Shown: positions 26,144 to 35,250 of the stretch, piece after piece | How positions within the stretch are numbered: the stretch's first letter is position 1 | How the letters are laid out: the number at the start of each line of letters is the position of its first letter | Assembly (NCBI GenBank): GCA_014584295.1 | Contig: JACTNC010000050.1 | Span: 124,001-188,000 of the forward strand | Direction of reading: 5' to 3' | Length of the DNA stretch: 64,000 bases | DNA from: Verrucomicrobiota bacterium | GTDB lineage: Bacteria > Verrucomicrobiota > Verrucomicrobiia > Opitutales > Opitutaceae | Notes under the pieces: model-generated | What the model was told of the DNA's origin: nothing | The model's database searches: none | Seen by the model: only the letters and a program-made list of their open reading frames with translations | Made by a program: the position numbers and the translations under genes

Positions 26144-26184
26144 GGGAGGAGATGCGATGATGAATGAGAGACGGGAGATCCGGG

Positions 26185-28035
26185 TCAGTTCTTGAGAACC
26201 TGGATGAAGGCATCCGGAGGAATCGAGACTCGTCCGATCTGCTTCATCTTCTTCTTACCTTCCTTCTGTTTGTCGAGCAGCTTGCGCTTTCGGGAGATAT
26301 CTCCGCCATAACATTTCGCGGTGACGTCCTTTCGCAGTTCACGGACGTTGTCGCGGGCAATGATCTTGCCGCCAATGGCGGCCTGCACCGCAACCTTGAA
26401 CATCTGCGGGGGAATGATTTCCGCCAGCTTCTCGCACAACTGCCGCCCCTTGCCTTCGGCCTTTTCCCGGTGCACGATGCTCGCGAAGGCATCGACGGGA
26501 TCGCCATTGATGAGGATCTCCATCTTCACAAGATCGCTCGCGCGGTATTCACCGAGTTCATAGTCCATTGAGCCGTAGCCGTGGGTGATGCTCTTCAGAC
26601 GGTCGTTGAAGTCGACGAGAATTTCGTTCAGCGGAAGAATGCACGTCAGCATCACTCTGTGCGCATCCAGCGTATCGGTATGATCGCAAATGCCACGTTT
26701 TTCCATCACCAGCGCCAGGATGTCGCCAAGATTTTCATTTGGGATGTGAATCGCGGCCCTGATTGTGGGTTCACGAATTTCCGTGATCGTCCCTGGGTCA
26801 GGAAGATTGATCGGGTTGTCGACCTCCAGAATATCCCCGCCGTGCTTAACCACCTGGTAGACCACGCTGGGATAGGTCGAGATGATTTCCACGTCGTGTT
26901 CACGCCGGATGCGTTCTTGCGTGATCTCCATGTGGAGCAGCCCCAGAAAACCACAGCGGAAACCAAAGCCAAGGGCCACGGAACTCTCTGACTGATAGAC
27001 AAACGCGGCGTCATTGAGTCGAAAGCGCCCGAGCGCGGCCTTCAGTTTTTCGTAGTCGGAGCTGTCGAGCGGATAGAGACCACAGAATACCATCGGACGG
27101 ACTTCCTTATAGCCAGGCAGCATTTCACCGGCGGGTTGACGTGCCAGCGTGATGGTATCGCCGATCTTGATGTCCGCGGTATCCTTGATGGTCGAAACGA
27201 CATAACCGACATCACCCGCATCCAAGGCATCGGTCTTGGACATCTTTGGCTTGAAGACGCCGACTTCCTTCACTTCCGACCGTTGGTCGGTGCTCATCAA
27301 TTTCATCATGTCCCCGGCTTTGATCGAACCTGAGAACACACGCGTGTAAGCAATCACGCCGCGGTACGAATCATAAAGCGAATCAAAGACCAGTGCACGC
27401 ACCTGAGGATAGGACGCCCAGCGAGGCGGAGGAATCCGTGTGACAACAGCTTCGAGGATTTCCTCAATGCCGATACCGGACTTTCCACTCGCGAGGATGG
27501 CCTCTTCAGCAGGGATCGTGAGGATATCCTCGAGCTGCTTCATGCAGAGCTCAAGATTGGCGCTTGGCAGATCGATCTTGTTGATTACCGGAATGATCTT
27601 CAGCCCCTGACCAACCGCGAGATGGGCATTGGCAACCGTCTGAGCCTCGACGCCCTGGGCGGCATCGATCAGAAGAAGAACGCCCTCACACGCCGCAAGC
27701 GAGCGCGACACCTCGTAGGAAAAGTCGACGTGACCGGGCGTGTCCATGAGGTTCAGCTTGTAGAGCTGGCCGTCCTTGGCCCTGTACGACATGGTGACCG
27801 GGTGGCTCTTGATCGTGATTCCGCGCTCCTTCTCAAGGTCCATGGAATCGAGATGCTGCTCGGTCAAGACCCGCTGCTGCACGGTGTTGGTGTATTCCAG
27901 CAAGCGGTCGGACAGCGTCGTCTTGCCATGATCGACGTGTGCGATGATGCAGAAATTGCGGGTGAACGGGACGTCCACGGTTGGCGATGATTCGTGTTGG
28001 CTCAAAATAAGGTGTCGCTGAAAGCTGCGTCGCAA
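26185..28035 (-). CDS. lepA: Elongation factor 4 (LepA)
   Basis: A 616-residue translational GTPase that binds ribosomes and helps in 30S biogenesis or back-translocation. G1 is seen in AHVDHGKTT, G3 in DTPGHVDFSYEV and G4 in NKIDLPSA, followed by the domains II-V and the LepA-specific C-terminal domain ending in RKRKLLDKQKEGKKKMKQIG. The frame opens with TTG at 28035; TTG 28005 or GTG 27978 are possible and nearer to the conserved TRNFCIIAHVDHGK start, so the N-terminus is uncertain. It begins six bases after the fabD stop and precedes lepB, forming fabD-lepA-lepB. Confidence 0.95.
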   Translation of the reverse strand: MRRSFQRHLILSQHESSPTVDVPFTRNFCIIAHVDHGKTTLSDRLLEYTNTVQQRVLTEQHLDSMDLEKERGITIKSHPVTMSYRAKDGQLYKLNLMDTPGHVDFSYEVSRSLAACEGVLLLIDAAQGVEAQTVANAHLAVGQGLKIIPVINKIDLPSANLELCMKQLEDILTIPAEEAILASGKSGIGIEEILEAVVTRIPPPRWASYPQVRALVFDSLYDSYRGVIAYTRVFSGSIKAGDMMKLMSTDQRSEVKEVGVFKPKMSKTDALDAGDVGYVVSTIKDTADIKIGDTITLARQPAGEMLPGYKEVRPMVFCGLYPLDSSDYEKLKAALGRFRLNDAAFVYQSESSVALGFGFRCGFLGLLHMEITQERIRREHDVEIISTYPSVVYQVVKHGGDILEVDNPINLPDPGTITEIREPTIRAAIHIPNENLGDILALVMEKRGICDHTDTLDAHRVMLTCILPLNEILVDFNDRLKSITHGYGSMDYELGEYRASDLVKMEILINGDPVDAFASIVHREKAEGKGRQLCEKLAEIIPPQMFKVAVQAAIGGKIIARDNVRELRKDVTAKCYGGDISRKRKLLDKQKEGKKKMKQIGRVSIPPDAFIQVLKN

Positions 28036-28041
28036 ACCGTG

Positions 28042-28956
28042 TCAGGCCAGGGCTAGGTCGGAAAATTCCGAAAAGGATTTCACCTGCCAGGTTTTTTCCG
28101 TGCGGCGGGCAAGGCCGGCCAGCACCCCTCCGGGGCCAAGCTCCCAGAACTGCGTGACCCCCGCGCCCGCGGCTGCACGCATACAATCCTCCCAAAGCAC
28201 CGGTGATACGACCTGGCTTACTAGAGCATCCTTGATCGACCCAGGATCGCGGATGGCCTTTCCTGTTGTGTTCGTGAAAACTGTCAATCTGGGAGCTGCA
28301 AACGGGATGGGATCCAGAAACGCAGCAAATGCCGAACGGGCGGGTTCCATCAGGCGGGAATGATAGGCGCCTGCTACATTTAGGGCCATAACCCGTTTCC
28401 ATCCACGCTCTTTGCATGCGGCAATCGCCGATTCGATTTTCGATTTCTCTCCGGAAACAATGATCTGGCCCGGGGCATTGAAATTTGCCGCCTCAATATC
28501 GAACTCGCGGCAGAGATCGGCCACCCGGGCACGATCCTCACCGATCACGGCCGCCATGCCTCCGGTCGTTTTCTCACAGGCAGCCTGCATCAGGCGTCCC
28601 CGCTCGGCGACGATTCGGAGCCCCGTTGCAAAATCGAAAACGCCAGCCGCGGTGCACGCGGTCACCTCACCCAAGGAGAGTCCCAATGCGGCGATCGGCT
28701 CATCGGCCGCGACGCGTCCGGCTTCGCGCAGCGCTGCCAGTAGTGCCAGCCCATGAACAAACAGCGCCGGCTGGCAGATTTTTGTTTCGGTAAGTTCCCC
28801 CTCCGGTCCCTCGAAACTGACTTGCGTCAATTTCCATCCCAGCGTGTGGTCTGCCTCGTCGTAAAGCGCACGCGCAGTGGCAGACGCTTCGTAAAGCGTC
28901 CGGCCCATTCCAACTTTCTGGGCTCCCTGCCCTGCAAAGAGAATTGCGATGGCCAT
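28042..28956 (-). CDS. fabD: Malonyl-CoA:ACP transacylase
   Basis: A 304-residue acyltransferase that loads malonate on acyl carrier protein to feed fatty-acid synthesis. FAGQGAQKVGMG opens the protein, and Q62 lies in CQPALF. The nucleophile elbow reads GLSLGEV with Ser94; the usual His before the Ser (GHSLGE) is Leu93. The catalytic His199 in AYHSRLM and the Arg in GRLMQAA are conserved. ATG at 28956 is used because the domain starts there; 15 more codons are open upstream. First gene of fabD-lepA-lepB. Confidence 0.93.
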   Translation of the reverse strand: MAIAILFAGQGAQKVGMGRTLYEASATARALYDEADHTLGWKLTQVSFEGPEGELTETKICQPALFVHGLALLAALREAGRVAADEPIAALGLSLGEVTACTAAGVFDFATGLRIVAERGRLMQAACEKTTGGMAAVIGEDRARVADLCREFDIEAANFNAPGQIIVSGEKSKIESAIAACKERGWKRVMALNVAGAYHSRLMEPARSAFAAFLDPIPFAAPRLTVFTNTTGKAIRDPGSIKDALVSQVVSPVLWEDCMRAAAGAGVTQFWELGPGGVLAGLARRTEKTWQVKSFSEFSDLALA

Positions 28957-29140
28957 GGCGATGAAACCCTCAAGAAAACCGGCTGCGCGTTGAAAATCCA
29001 AGTCCTAAAAGCATACGCAAACATGGGTTGCTTGCATTTGCGGCGATACGGCGCGGCGCAGCTTCATTCCGTAGCCGGTGTGAAAAAACCGCTTGCGTTT
29101 GTTTCCCGAAGATTGATTTTCCACGGATTCAGTTGGATGC

Positions 29141-29216
29141 GGGCTCGTAGCTCAGTTGGCAGAGCGCCTCAATGGCATTGAGGAGGTCGTCAGTTCGAAT
29201 CTGATCGGGTCCACCA
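29141..29216 (+). tRNA. tRNA-Ala (anticodon GGC)
   Basis: A 76-base cloverleaf. The acceptor GGGCTCG pairs with CGGGTCC (two wobble pairs). The D-arm begins TAGCTCAGTTGGCAGAGC, the anticodon stem CCTCA/TGAGG encloses the loop ATGGCAT with GGC at 34-36, and the T-arm GTCAG-TTCGAAT-CTGAT is normal. The 3' CCA is encoded. It reads GCC (and GCU by wobble) alanine codons. It is convergent with the tolA-like gene. Confidence 0.95.
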
Positions 29217-29261
29217 GCTTTTTCTCTCCCGCAATCGAAGGAACGGGACCTGATGCCGGGA

Positions 29262-29283
29262 CTCAAGAATCCCAATACTTGAG
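29262..29283. terminator. Hairpin between tRNA-Ala and tolA
   Basis: CTCAAG at 29262-29267 and CTTGAG at 29278-29283 form a six-base stem with a ten-base loop, placed between the convergent tRNA and tolA-like gene. A T-rich stretch (TTTTTCTCTCCC) follows the tRNA itself, not the hairpin, so its role as a terminator is uncertain. Confidence 0.25.
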
Positions 29284-29288
29284 CACAA

Positions 29289-30248
29289 CTAATCCTCTTC
29301 CCTCATGCTCAAGCGGAAACTAAAGGTTCCGCCCTTGCCGTTCGGAGGAGGACCAAGGTTTGGGATGGCATTGAAGGCATCCAGCACAGCATGGTCAAAA
29401 TCGCTGCTTCCGCTCCCTGCAAGGATTCGGGTTCCGGTGATCACGCCTCCTGACGAAATGCTGAATTGGAGTTCAACGGAAAGCAGGGCGCTGAAATTTG
29501 CCTCGGTCATCGCCTGTCGGATGCGCGCAACGATCATCGAGATATAGGCTGACATCATATCGGCATCGGCACGTTCCTGAGCTGTGCCACCCGCGCCCTC
29601 CTTTGTGGAGCTTCTCGCTGCACCCTCCATCCCTTTGCGTACACCGTCAGCAACCGAGGGTATCCTTGCATTGATCGCGGATTTCGATGCTGGGGATTTT
29701 GCCGCCTTGTTGGCCTTGTCGAATTCGGCCTTGGTCATCTGTGCGCGCTTCGCCTCCGCCTCCTTTCGATCGCGTTCGGCCTGCAGTTTGGCCTCTCTCG
29801 CCAAGTCTGCCTTGAACTTTTTCTCGATGTTCGCCTTTCGCTTCTCGGACAGTCGTACGATATTCTTTGTGAAATCCACGGGTTTTGGCTCAACCTTGGG
29901 CGGCGCCTTTGCGGTCTCAACTGGCTTTAGGGGTGTCGGATCAGGCGGCGGCTTGGTTACAGCTGGCAATGCCTCAGGCTCGGGCTGCCGGACGGGAGTG
30001 ACAATTGGCGGCAATGCAACTTGCTCCATCCCGGTTGCGCCAGGTTCACCGGCCGCCGGGGCCTGGGTTGCAGAGTAGTTGGTGCCCTCACCGCCCACCA
30101 AAGTGAAAATCTTGGGGCCGTCATCGGCATTCTTTCTTAGAATGTGAGCCGCGAGCAGGATCAGCAGCACGGCCAAGGTGTGAATCCCAAGCGATGCTGC
30201 GAAGGCGCTGGGCGATCGTGCGGTCATGGCGGCAGGCGGATGCGTCAC
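29289..30248 (-). CDS. tolA: TolA/TonB-like envelope energy-transducing protein
   Basis: A 319-residue periplasm-spanning protein. One membrane helix near residues 16-38 anchors it. A Pro-rich stretch (about 90-125) and a charged, Ala/Lys-rich helical part (about 130-185, for example KADLAREAKLQAERDRKEAEAK split over a coiled region) follow. A C-terminal domain of about 90 residues (IRQAMTEANF, GTRILAGSGSSDFDHAVLDA) has the TonB/TolA fold. It overlaps the tolR stop by four bases. With TolQ and TolR it should couple the proton gradient to the outer membrane; whether it is TolA or TonB cannot be settled, as tolB and pal are not adjacent. Confidence 0.8.
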   Translation of the reverse strand: MTHPPAAMTARSPSAFAASLGIHTLAVLLILLAAHILRKNADDGPKIFTLVGGEGTNYSATQAPAAGEPGATGMEQVALPPIVTPVRQPEPEALPAVTKPPPDPTPLKPVETAKAPPKVEPKPVDFTKNIVRLSEKRKANIEKKFKADLAREAKLQAERDRKEAEAKRAQMTKAEFDKANKAAKSPASKSAINARIPSVADGVRKGMEGAARSSTKEGAGGTAQERADADMMSAYISMIVARIRQAMTEANFSALLSVELQFSISSGGVITGTRILAGSGSSDFDHAVLDAFNAIPNLGPPPNGKGGTFSFRLSMREED

Positions 30249-30679
30249 TCCTCTGACTGGGTGTCTATCCAGAACTTGAGCAGATTTGCCTGTTTCAGCA
30301 AATCCATGACACGCACCACTTGCTGAAACTGGAGACTGAGATCCGCCCTTAACCGGATAACCGGCCGGCGTGCCTCGGGCTCGGCCCCGAGCGCCATGAG
30401 TCGCTTCGAGAGTTCGTCGTAGGAAACCGGTGTGCTGCCGAGGTAGAATCGCCCCTGCTTGTCGACGACGACGACTTGGAAGCGCTGGTTCTTGTCAACA
30501 GGCGCCTGCGGACTCTTCGACTCGAAGGGCAGATTCACAGGCATTGACTGTTCCGGCTGCATGAGCGGCGCGGTCATCATGAAAATCAGGAGGAGCACGA
30601 ATGCGAGATCCACCAGGTTCGTAACGTTCAAATCGGCCAGCGGATGAGAGGCTCGCTGTCGCCTGAAAGTGCGGGCCAT
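30245..30679 (-). CDS. tolR: TolR/ExbD-family biopolymer transport protein
   Basis: 144 residues with one N-terminal membrane helix (about 22-40) and a periplasmic domain. The helix carries the proton-path Asp in VTNLVDLAFVLLLIFMM, the family hallmark. The periplasmic part, VDKQGRFYLGSTPVSYDELSKRL and PVIRLRADLSLQFQQVVRVMD, matches the ExbD/TolR fold. It is two bases downstream of tolQ and overlaps tolA. It forms the stator-rotor motor with TolQ. Confidence 0.9.
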   Translation of the reverse strand: MARTFRRQRASHPLADLNVTNLVDLAFVLLLIFMMTAPLMQPEQSMPVNLPFESKSPQAPVDKNQRFQVVVVDKQGRFYLGSTPVSYDELSKRLMALGAEPEARRPVIRLRADLSLQFQQVVRVMDLLKQANLLKFWIDTQSEE

Positions 30680-30681
30680 GG

Positions 30682-31377
30682 TTACTTGGATTCCAATTCG
30701 ATTCGATCGGCCAGGGAACTGGCAAAGTTCTCGAGTTCGGTGATTAGCCGACGCGTCGTGGATAGGAGGAAGTTGTAGCCGAATACGGAAGGAATAGCGA
30801 CAACCAGGCCGGCAATCGTGGTGAGCAGCGCGGCAGAGACTCCTGGCGCCAGGTTTTGAATGCTCGCCGTCTGAGCACCCGAGGAAGCAATGGAATCAAA
30901 CGCCTCCATCACCCCCCATACAGTCCCAAGCAACCCGAGAAACGGGGCACCCGAGACGATTGTGGCCAGAAAAATCATCGAGGCCTCGTAGCGTAGTGTC
31001 TGCCTGGCAATCGCGCGCTGAAGCGCGTTCTCCGTGTGCTCTAGCCGGGCGTGGCTTGAATCGCCTCCCTTTTCCTTCAGGATCGATGCTGCCCGCCAGT
31101 AGGACTCAACGGCATCGGCAAAGAGATCCGCATAGGGAATGGAACGCTTGTTACGATACGACTCAGGGAGATCAAGGAGTGTGCGCTCATCGCGGAGCCT
31201 TTGCTCAAAGGCGAGATTGTAGGCTCGCAACTGGCGGAGTTCATTGCGCTTCCCGAGCATGACAGCCCAGGCGATCATGCTCGAAACGGCGAGCCCCACG
31301 GTAAGAATTTGTCCGACGATATCACAGCGCAGGAAGACGTCGACTAGGTTGGCGGCGGCAAGAACAGGGAAAGTCAT
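30682..31377 (-). CDS. tolQ: TolQ/ExbB-family proton channel protein
   Basis: A 231-residue inner-membrane protein with three helices: about 15-40, 135-157 and 170-195. The conserved MotA/TolQ/ExbB block FLATIVSGAPFLGLLGTVWGV and the following LAPGVSAALLTTIAGLVVAIPSV include the Gly- and Thr-rich proton-path residues. A cytoplasmic loop separates helices 1 and 2. First gene of the tolQ-tolR-tolA operon, divergent from tmk. ATG at 31377 with no visible Shine-Dalgarno. Confidence 0.92.
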   Translation of the reverse strand: MTFPVLAAANLVDVFLRCDIVGQILTVGLAVSSMIAWAVMLGKRNELRQLRAYNLAFEQRLRDERTLLDLPESYRNKRSIPYADLFADAVESYWRAASILKEKGGDSSHARLEHTENALQRAIARQTLRYEASMIFLATIVSGAPFLGLLGTVWGVMEAFDSIASSGAQTASIQNLAPGVSAALLTTIAGLVVAIPSVFGYNFLLSTTRRLITELENFASSLADRIELESK

Positions 31378-31577
31378 CGCTTGTGTCCCGAGAATTGTGG
31401 GTGGCGGTCATCTGAGGGAGTCCACCCCGGCTGTTCAATGGCAAATCCGATGGATCGAGATTCTGATTGCCGATGCCGGATACGCACCGTTCGCTGGAGG
31501 GACTTTTCAATCCTATCCGTGCGACGGCTTTCCAAAGCTCCTCGCCATCGCACCTTACCCGGCCCAATTTCATTCCC

Positions 31578-32225
31578 ATGCCCTCGAAACAAGATCGTTC
31601 CGGCAAGCTCATTTCCTTCGAAGGTTCCGAAGGAAGTGGAAAATCAACCCAGATTGCCCGTCTGGCTTCGCGACTTCAGTCCCTGTCGAGAGACGTGGTA
31701 ACGGTCCGCGAGCCCGGAGGGACCGAGATCGGAGAACAGATTCGCACGATCATCGTTCACAACTCCAAAGGGGAGGAAATGTGCGCCGAAACCGAACTGC
31801 TGCTATTTGCCGCCGCCCGGGCGCAGCTTGTCCGGGAAGTGATTGCGCCTGCGCTGATCAGGAAAACCATCGTGCTGAGCGACCGGTTCCTGGATTCCTC
31901 CACCGTCTACCAGGGTGTGGCCCGTAACCTTTCCATGGACCCGGTGAATCAGATCAATCTTTTCGCCGTGGGCAGTGTCATGCCGGACATTACGATCGTC
32001 CTAGATGTGCCACCTGAGGTCAGTCTTGCGCGAATCCGTAGGCGTGCCTCTGACCTGCCGGACCGCATGGAGCGCGAAAACATCGACTTCTACACAAAGG
32101 TGCGCGAGGGATATCTGGTTCTCGCAAAAGGACTGCCCGAGCGCTTCATCGTGATCGACGGAACTCAGTCCGAGGATGTGATCGAGAAGAAGATCTGGGC
32201 CTCGATCAAGGATCGCCTGGATTGA
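31578..32225 (+). CDS. tmk: Thymidylate kinase
   Basis: A 215-residue kinase that phosphorylates dTMP to dTDP. P-loop FEGSEGSGKST, the DR motif in LSDRFLDSSTVYQG, REPGGTEIGEQIR for dTMP binding and the LID stretch RRRASDLPDRMERE are present. ATG at 31578, with the leader CAATTTCATTCCC and no Shine-Dalgarno, gives the usual length; the frame is open for 37 more codons upstream. It is followed by the delta-prime gene, the common tmk-holB pair. Confidence 0.95.
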   Translation: MPSKQDRSGKLISFEGSEGSGKSTQIARLASRLQSLSRDVVTVREPGGTEIGEQIRTIIVHNSKGEEMCAETELLLFAAARAQLVREVIAPALIRKTIVLSDRFLDSSTVYQGVARNLSMDPVNQINLFAVGSVMPDITIVLDVPPEVSLARIRRRASDLPDRMERENIDFYTKVREGYLVLAKGLPERFIVIDGTQSEDVIEKKIWASIKDRLD

Positions 32226-32298
32226 TCGACGCCACAACTCTGCCCGCAGCGGAAAGTACACGCACCTCGTTCTCTTTGGCCTCCGCGTCTTGCAAACC

Positions 32299-33267
32299 AT
32301 GAGTTCAGACAGGTTTCCCTCGTCATGGGATAAGGCTCTGGCTGGCTCCCCTGCGCTCACCGTCATTGACCGGGCGATTGAGCAAAAACGTCTTTCACAC
32401 AGCCTTCTTCTGACAGGAGACGACTTTCCGACACTGGAGAAAATTGCTCTAGGAATCGCAGATCGACTTCTGAACGAAAAGTCCTCGTCGACGCATTTTG
32501 TGCCTGATCAGCACCCGGATTGTTTTCAGCTGCGCCCTGCGGGCAAGGCGCGTATCATTTCTGCAGATGCAACCCGCGACCTGATTGGCAAGGTTCAGGT
32601 GTCTGCCAATGTTTCGCTCCACAAGGTCGCTATACTCCATGAGGCCGATCGCATGAATCCGGCCGCAGCAAACATTTTTCTCAAAACGTTGGAGGAGCCA
32701 CCCGCCAACACCACGCTCCTTCTCCTGACGCGCCGCCCCTACGCACTCCTTCCAACGATTCGCAGTCGTGTACTGCACTTCCGCTTTCCCATGGCCGCCG
32801 AGGTCTTCTCCCCTGCCGGATGGGAGGCATGGATCGGTGACTATCGAACATGGCTGGACGCCCTTTCCGCAGGAAACACGGTGGACAGAAAGTCCGCAGC
32901 CGAGTCCGTTTTCATGCTCTACGGGCTGACCGCACGTTTTTCCACGATCCTCGAATCTGCATCGGCGGAGGAATGGAAACGGGTGAAGGAAAATCTACCG
33001 CAAGACCTCGACGATGATGAACAGGATGCCATCGAAACAGGCATAACGAACGGCCTTCGCACGCGACTGTTTGCAGCGGTTGCCTGGGCCACGCGCGATT
33101 TCGCACTTTCCCGCCTGACGGCGGGTGACGACGGCGTTCGTCGCCAGATCGTTGCAGCCGTTGACCGGCTCGAACACGTGAGCGGACTTCTCCGCGTCAA
33201 CCTTAACGAATCAGCAGCTCTCGAACAATTTCTCCTAAGCAGCCTGCGCATCTGGTCGCGAAGATAA
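32299..33267 (+). CDS. holB: DNA polymerase III delta-prime-like subunit
   Basis: A 322-residue clamp-loader ATPase-fold protein. The N-terminal part LSHSLLLTGDD keeps the fold but lacks a working Walker A lysine loop, as is usual for delta-prime. ISADATRDLIGKVQ, KVAILHEADRMNPAAANIFLK and LEEPPANTTLLLLT are the conserved delta-prime blocks, and SRVLHFRF is the SRC-like region with Cys replaced. No zinc-module cysteines are seen. Its position after tmk supports the call. ATG at 32299; a TTG lies nine bases upstream. Confidence 0.85.
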   Translation: MSSDRFPSSWDKALAGSPALTVIDRAIEQKRLSHSLLLTGDDFPTLEKIALGIADRLLNEKSSSTHFVPDQHPDCFQLRPAGKARIISADATRDLIGKVQVSANVSLHKVAILHEADRMNPAAANIFLKTLEEPPANTTLLLLTRRPYALLPTIRSRVLHFRFPMAAEVFSPAGWEAWIGDYRTWLDALSAGNTVDRKSAAESVFMLYGLTARFSTILESASAEEWKRVKENLPQDLDDDEQDAIETGITNGLRTRLFAAVAWATRDFALSRLTAGDDGVRRQIVAAVDRLEHVSGLLRVNLNESAALEQFLLSSLRIWSRR

Positions 33268-33379
33268 TGGCGACAAAAGAAGCTCCGCGGAGGGAATTGA
33301 GTGCTTTCAATTCTTCGCAGTTTGGAGCCTGCGTGTATTGCTGATGCTTTTCCCTGCGAGAGGTTTCCGCTGCGCCGCA

Positions 33380-34168
33380 CTATGGAGTTTTTGAGCCTGC
33401 GAGTTCGAGAAAGGTTTTCACGAATTGCTCCCGGCTCTCCATGTGCGGATTGTGTCCGGCGTCAGGCAGGCTCGTAAGTGTGGCGTGGGGGAAGTGCCGC
33501 CTGATCTTCTCTTCGTCCGTCGGTAGGACGTAACGTGATTTTCCACCGAGGATAAAATGCGTCGGGCCGCCGAAGCGGTCACCTTCTGTCAACGAATCCC
33601 GTTCAATCAAGGGAAGCGCATCGGTAAGCGCTGGCAAATTGACCATCCACCTCCACCCACCCGCCTCTGTTCGGTCCAGGTTCGTAGCCAGAAACTTCCG
33701 CATGCTCCAATCGGGCACTCGTCCCTCGAAGCGCAACTCGGCCTCACCGCGTGACTGGAGGGTTGCAAGATCGAGTTCGTTCATCGCCGCGAATTCGGCA
33801 CGATGAGCTTGGGAAAGATAGTTTCTTGGCGCGATATCAACAACGAACAGCCGCTCCACTCGATCAGGATGGCGACATGCCAGCAACATGGCGACCTTTC
33901 CGCCCAGGCTGTGCCCCAAGAGGGTGGTCCTGGCAATGCCTTCGCGATCGAGCCATCCAAGCACATCGTCCATCATTGCCCCAAATCCACAGTCATCGGC
34001 ATGAGGCGATGCACCATGATTTCGAAGATCCAGAGCTCGTGCATGGAAGCGAGCTGCAAGGTCGCGTCCTACTGTCTGCCAGTTGCGCGACGACCCTAGC
34101 AGCCCGTGCAGGATCACCAGAGGTGGGTTGCCGGCGGCGCCAAAATCGCGATGTGCCAGAACAATCAT
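33380..34168 (-). CDS. Alpha/beta hydrolase, YbfF-like esterase
   Basis: 262 residues. HGLLGSSRNWQTVGRDLA, ALDLRNHGASPH, the nucleophile elbow LGHSLGGKVAM, VDIAPRNY, LGGKSRYVLP with the acid region and DAGHNPHMESRE with the catalytic His follow the YbfF/abhydrolase-11 pattern. Such enzymes hydrolyse short-chain esters or thioesters; the physiological substrate is unknown. It is 57 bases downstream of the serB-like gene on the same strand and convergent with holB. Confidence 0.88.
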   Translation of the reverse strand: MIVLAHRDFGAAGNPPLVILHGLLGSSRNWQTVGRDLAARFHARALDLRNHGASPHADDCGFGAMMDDVLGWLDREGIARTTLLGHSLGGKVAMLLACRHPDRVERLFVVDIAPRNYLSQAHRAEFAAMNELDLATLQSRGEAELRFEGRVPDWSMRKFLATNLDRTEAGGWRWMVNLPALTDALPLIERDSLTEGDRFGGPTHFILGGKSRYVLPTDEEKIRRHFPHATLTSLPDAGHNPHMESREQFVKTFLELAGSKTP

Positions 34169-34225
34169 ACGTTCGTGACAGCGCTGAAATTCATCTGACC
34201 GCTTCTTTCACTGGAGCCACTCTCC

Positions 34226-34885
34226 TCACCGCGACACTTGAAGTTTTCCGAGCAGCGCGGGCAATTCCCCGAGCGAGTTGATGAAATGATGTGCCTCGCG
34301 GGCCACCCGCTCGCGCCGCAGGTAACGCCCAAATCCAACAAAACAATCTACAAAGGGTTTCGACTCAAGGTCGCTGACTCCATCCCCCACCGCGGCAATC
34401 AGCGCGGGATGCAATTCCTTCTTGAGCCTCTCTACGATCGCTGGCTTTCCCCCCGAACGTGTCGTAGGAAACATCGAGTCGTAACCCGCATAATTGCCCT
34501 GGTTGTCAAAGCGCAGGTCGACCGCTTCGATGCGGGCGATTCCCAGAAATTCTGCCAGCGGGCGGATGCACTGGCGGAATCCACCGCTGACAATGATTGG
34601 TGTCCATCCGCTGTCACGCACACGCTTCAACGTTTCCACGGCCGTGGGTTCCACGGTTTCGAGGTAACGCTGGCCAACCGCCTTCACGTCCTGAAGACGA
34701 GGCTGGATAATCTCAAGGCGGCGACCAAACACCGCCTCAACGGGGATCCGACCCTCCATGGCGTCGTGCGTCATCGCTTCGACCATCCTGAAAACCGCCT
34801 CCCCGCGCACGCGACCGAGTTCGTCGATGCCTTCGATCGCAGAAAGCGTGCTGTCACAATCCAGAAGGAGAAGGCGCGGTTGCAT
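34226..34885 (-). CDS. serB: HAD-family phosphoserine phosphatase-like protein
   Basis: A 219-residue HAD phosphatase. Motif I is DCDST with both aspartates (D9, D11), motif II is IVSGGF, the Lys of motif III is in SGGKPAIVERLK and motif IV is GDGVSDLES. EGIDELG after motif I and the small cap (MEGRIPVEAVFGRRL) are typical of SerB, which makes serine from phosphoserine. No ACT domain is present. Other small-molecule phosphatases share these motifs, so the substrate is likely but not certain. Confidence 0.83.
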   Translation of the reverse strand: MQPRLLLLDCDSTLSAIEGIDELGRVRGEAVFRMVEAMTHDAMEGRIPVEAVFGRRLEIIQPRLQDVKAVGQRYLETVEPTAVETLKRVRDSGWTPIIVSGGFRQCIRPLAEFLGIARIEAVDLRFDNQGNYAGYDSMFPTTRSGGKPAIVERLKKELHPALIAAVGDGVSDLESKPFVDCFVGFGRYLRRERVAREAHHFINSLGELPALLGKLQVSR

Positions 34886-34905
34886 AAATGGGAAGGATGC
34901 CGATG

Positions 34906-34933
34906 AAAAAGCCCTCCGTTTCGGGGAGGGCTT
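34906..34933 (-). terminator. Intrinsic terminator after bL36-bL31B
   Basis: Read on the minus strand, AAGCCCTCC and GGAGGGCTT form a nine-base perfect stem with a seven-base loop, and the T-run formed by AAAAA at 34906-34910 follows directly. It lies 25 bases after the bL31 stop and just before the serB start. It is the clearest Rho-independent terminator in the window. Confidence 0.85.
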
Positions 34934-34958
34934 GAAAATTCTGCGGTGTCGCCGACGC

Positions 34959-35213
34959 CTATTTCTTGCCGGTGCCTCGCTTGAACTTGTGCGTGAACTT
35001 CTCGACGCGGCCGGCGGTGTCTACCAGGCGCTTTTCACCCGTGTAGGCCGGATGGGAGTCCATCGTCACATCGCGAACGATGATATGGTACTCCGTGCCA
35101 TCGATCTTCTCCTTGCGGGAGGATTTCATGGTGGACTTGGTGAGGAAGCGCTTTCCCGTACCGATATCGAGGAAGCATACATTGTTGAGAGTGGGATGAC
35201 CTTCAGCTTTCAT
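34959..35213 (-). CDS. rpmE2: Ribosomal protein bL31, type B (zinc-free form)
   Basis: 84 residues beginning MKAEGHPTLNNVCFLDIGTG, with MDSHPAYTGEKRLVDTAGRVEKF near the end, the signature of type B bL31. It lacks the CxxC zinc ribbon of the type A protein; only one Cys (C13) is present. Such paralogs do not need zinc and in many bacteria replace the zinc form during zinc shortage under Zur control. It follows bL36 by 37 bases, so both are likely on one transcript ended by the strong hairpin downstream. Confidence 0.95.
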   Translation of the reverse strand: MKAEGHPTLNNVCFLDIGTGKRFLTKSTMKSSRKEKIDGTEYHIIVRDVTMDSHPAYTGEKRLVDTAGRVEKFTHKFKRGTGKK

Positions 35214-35250
35214 GGCACAAATGGCAGGTTATGCGGTGGCGGTGCAGTTC

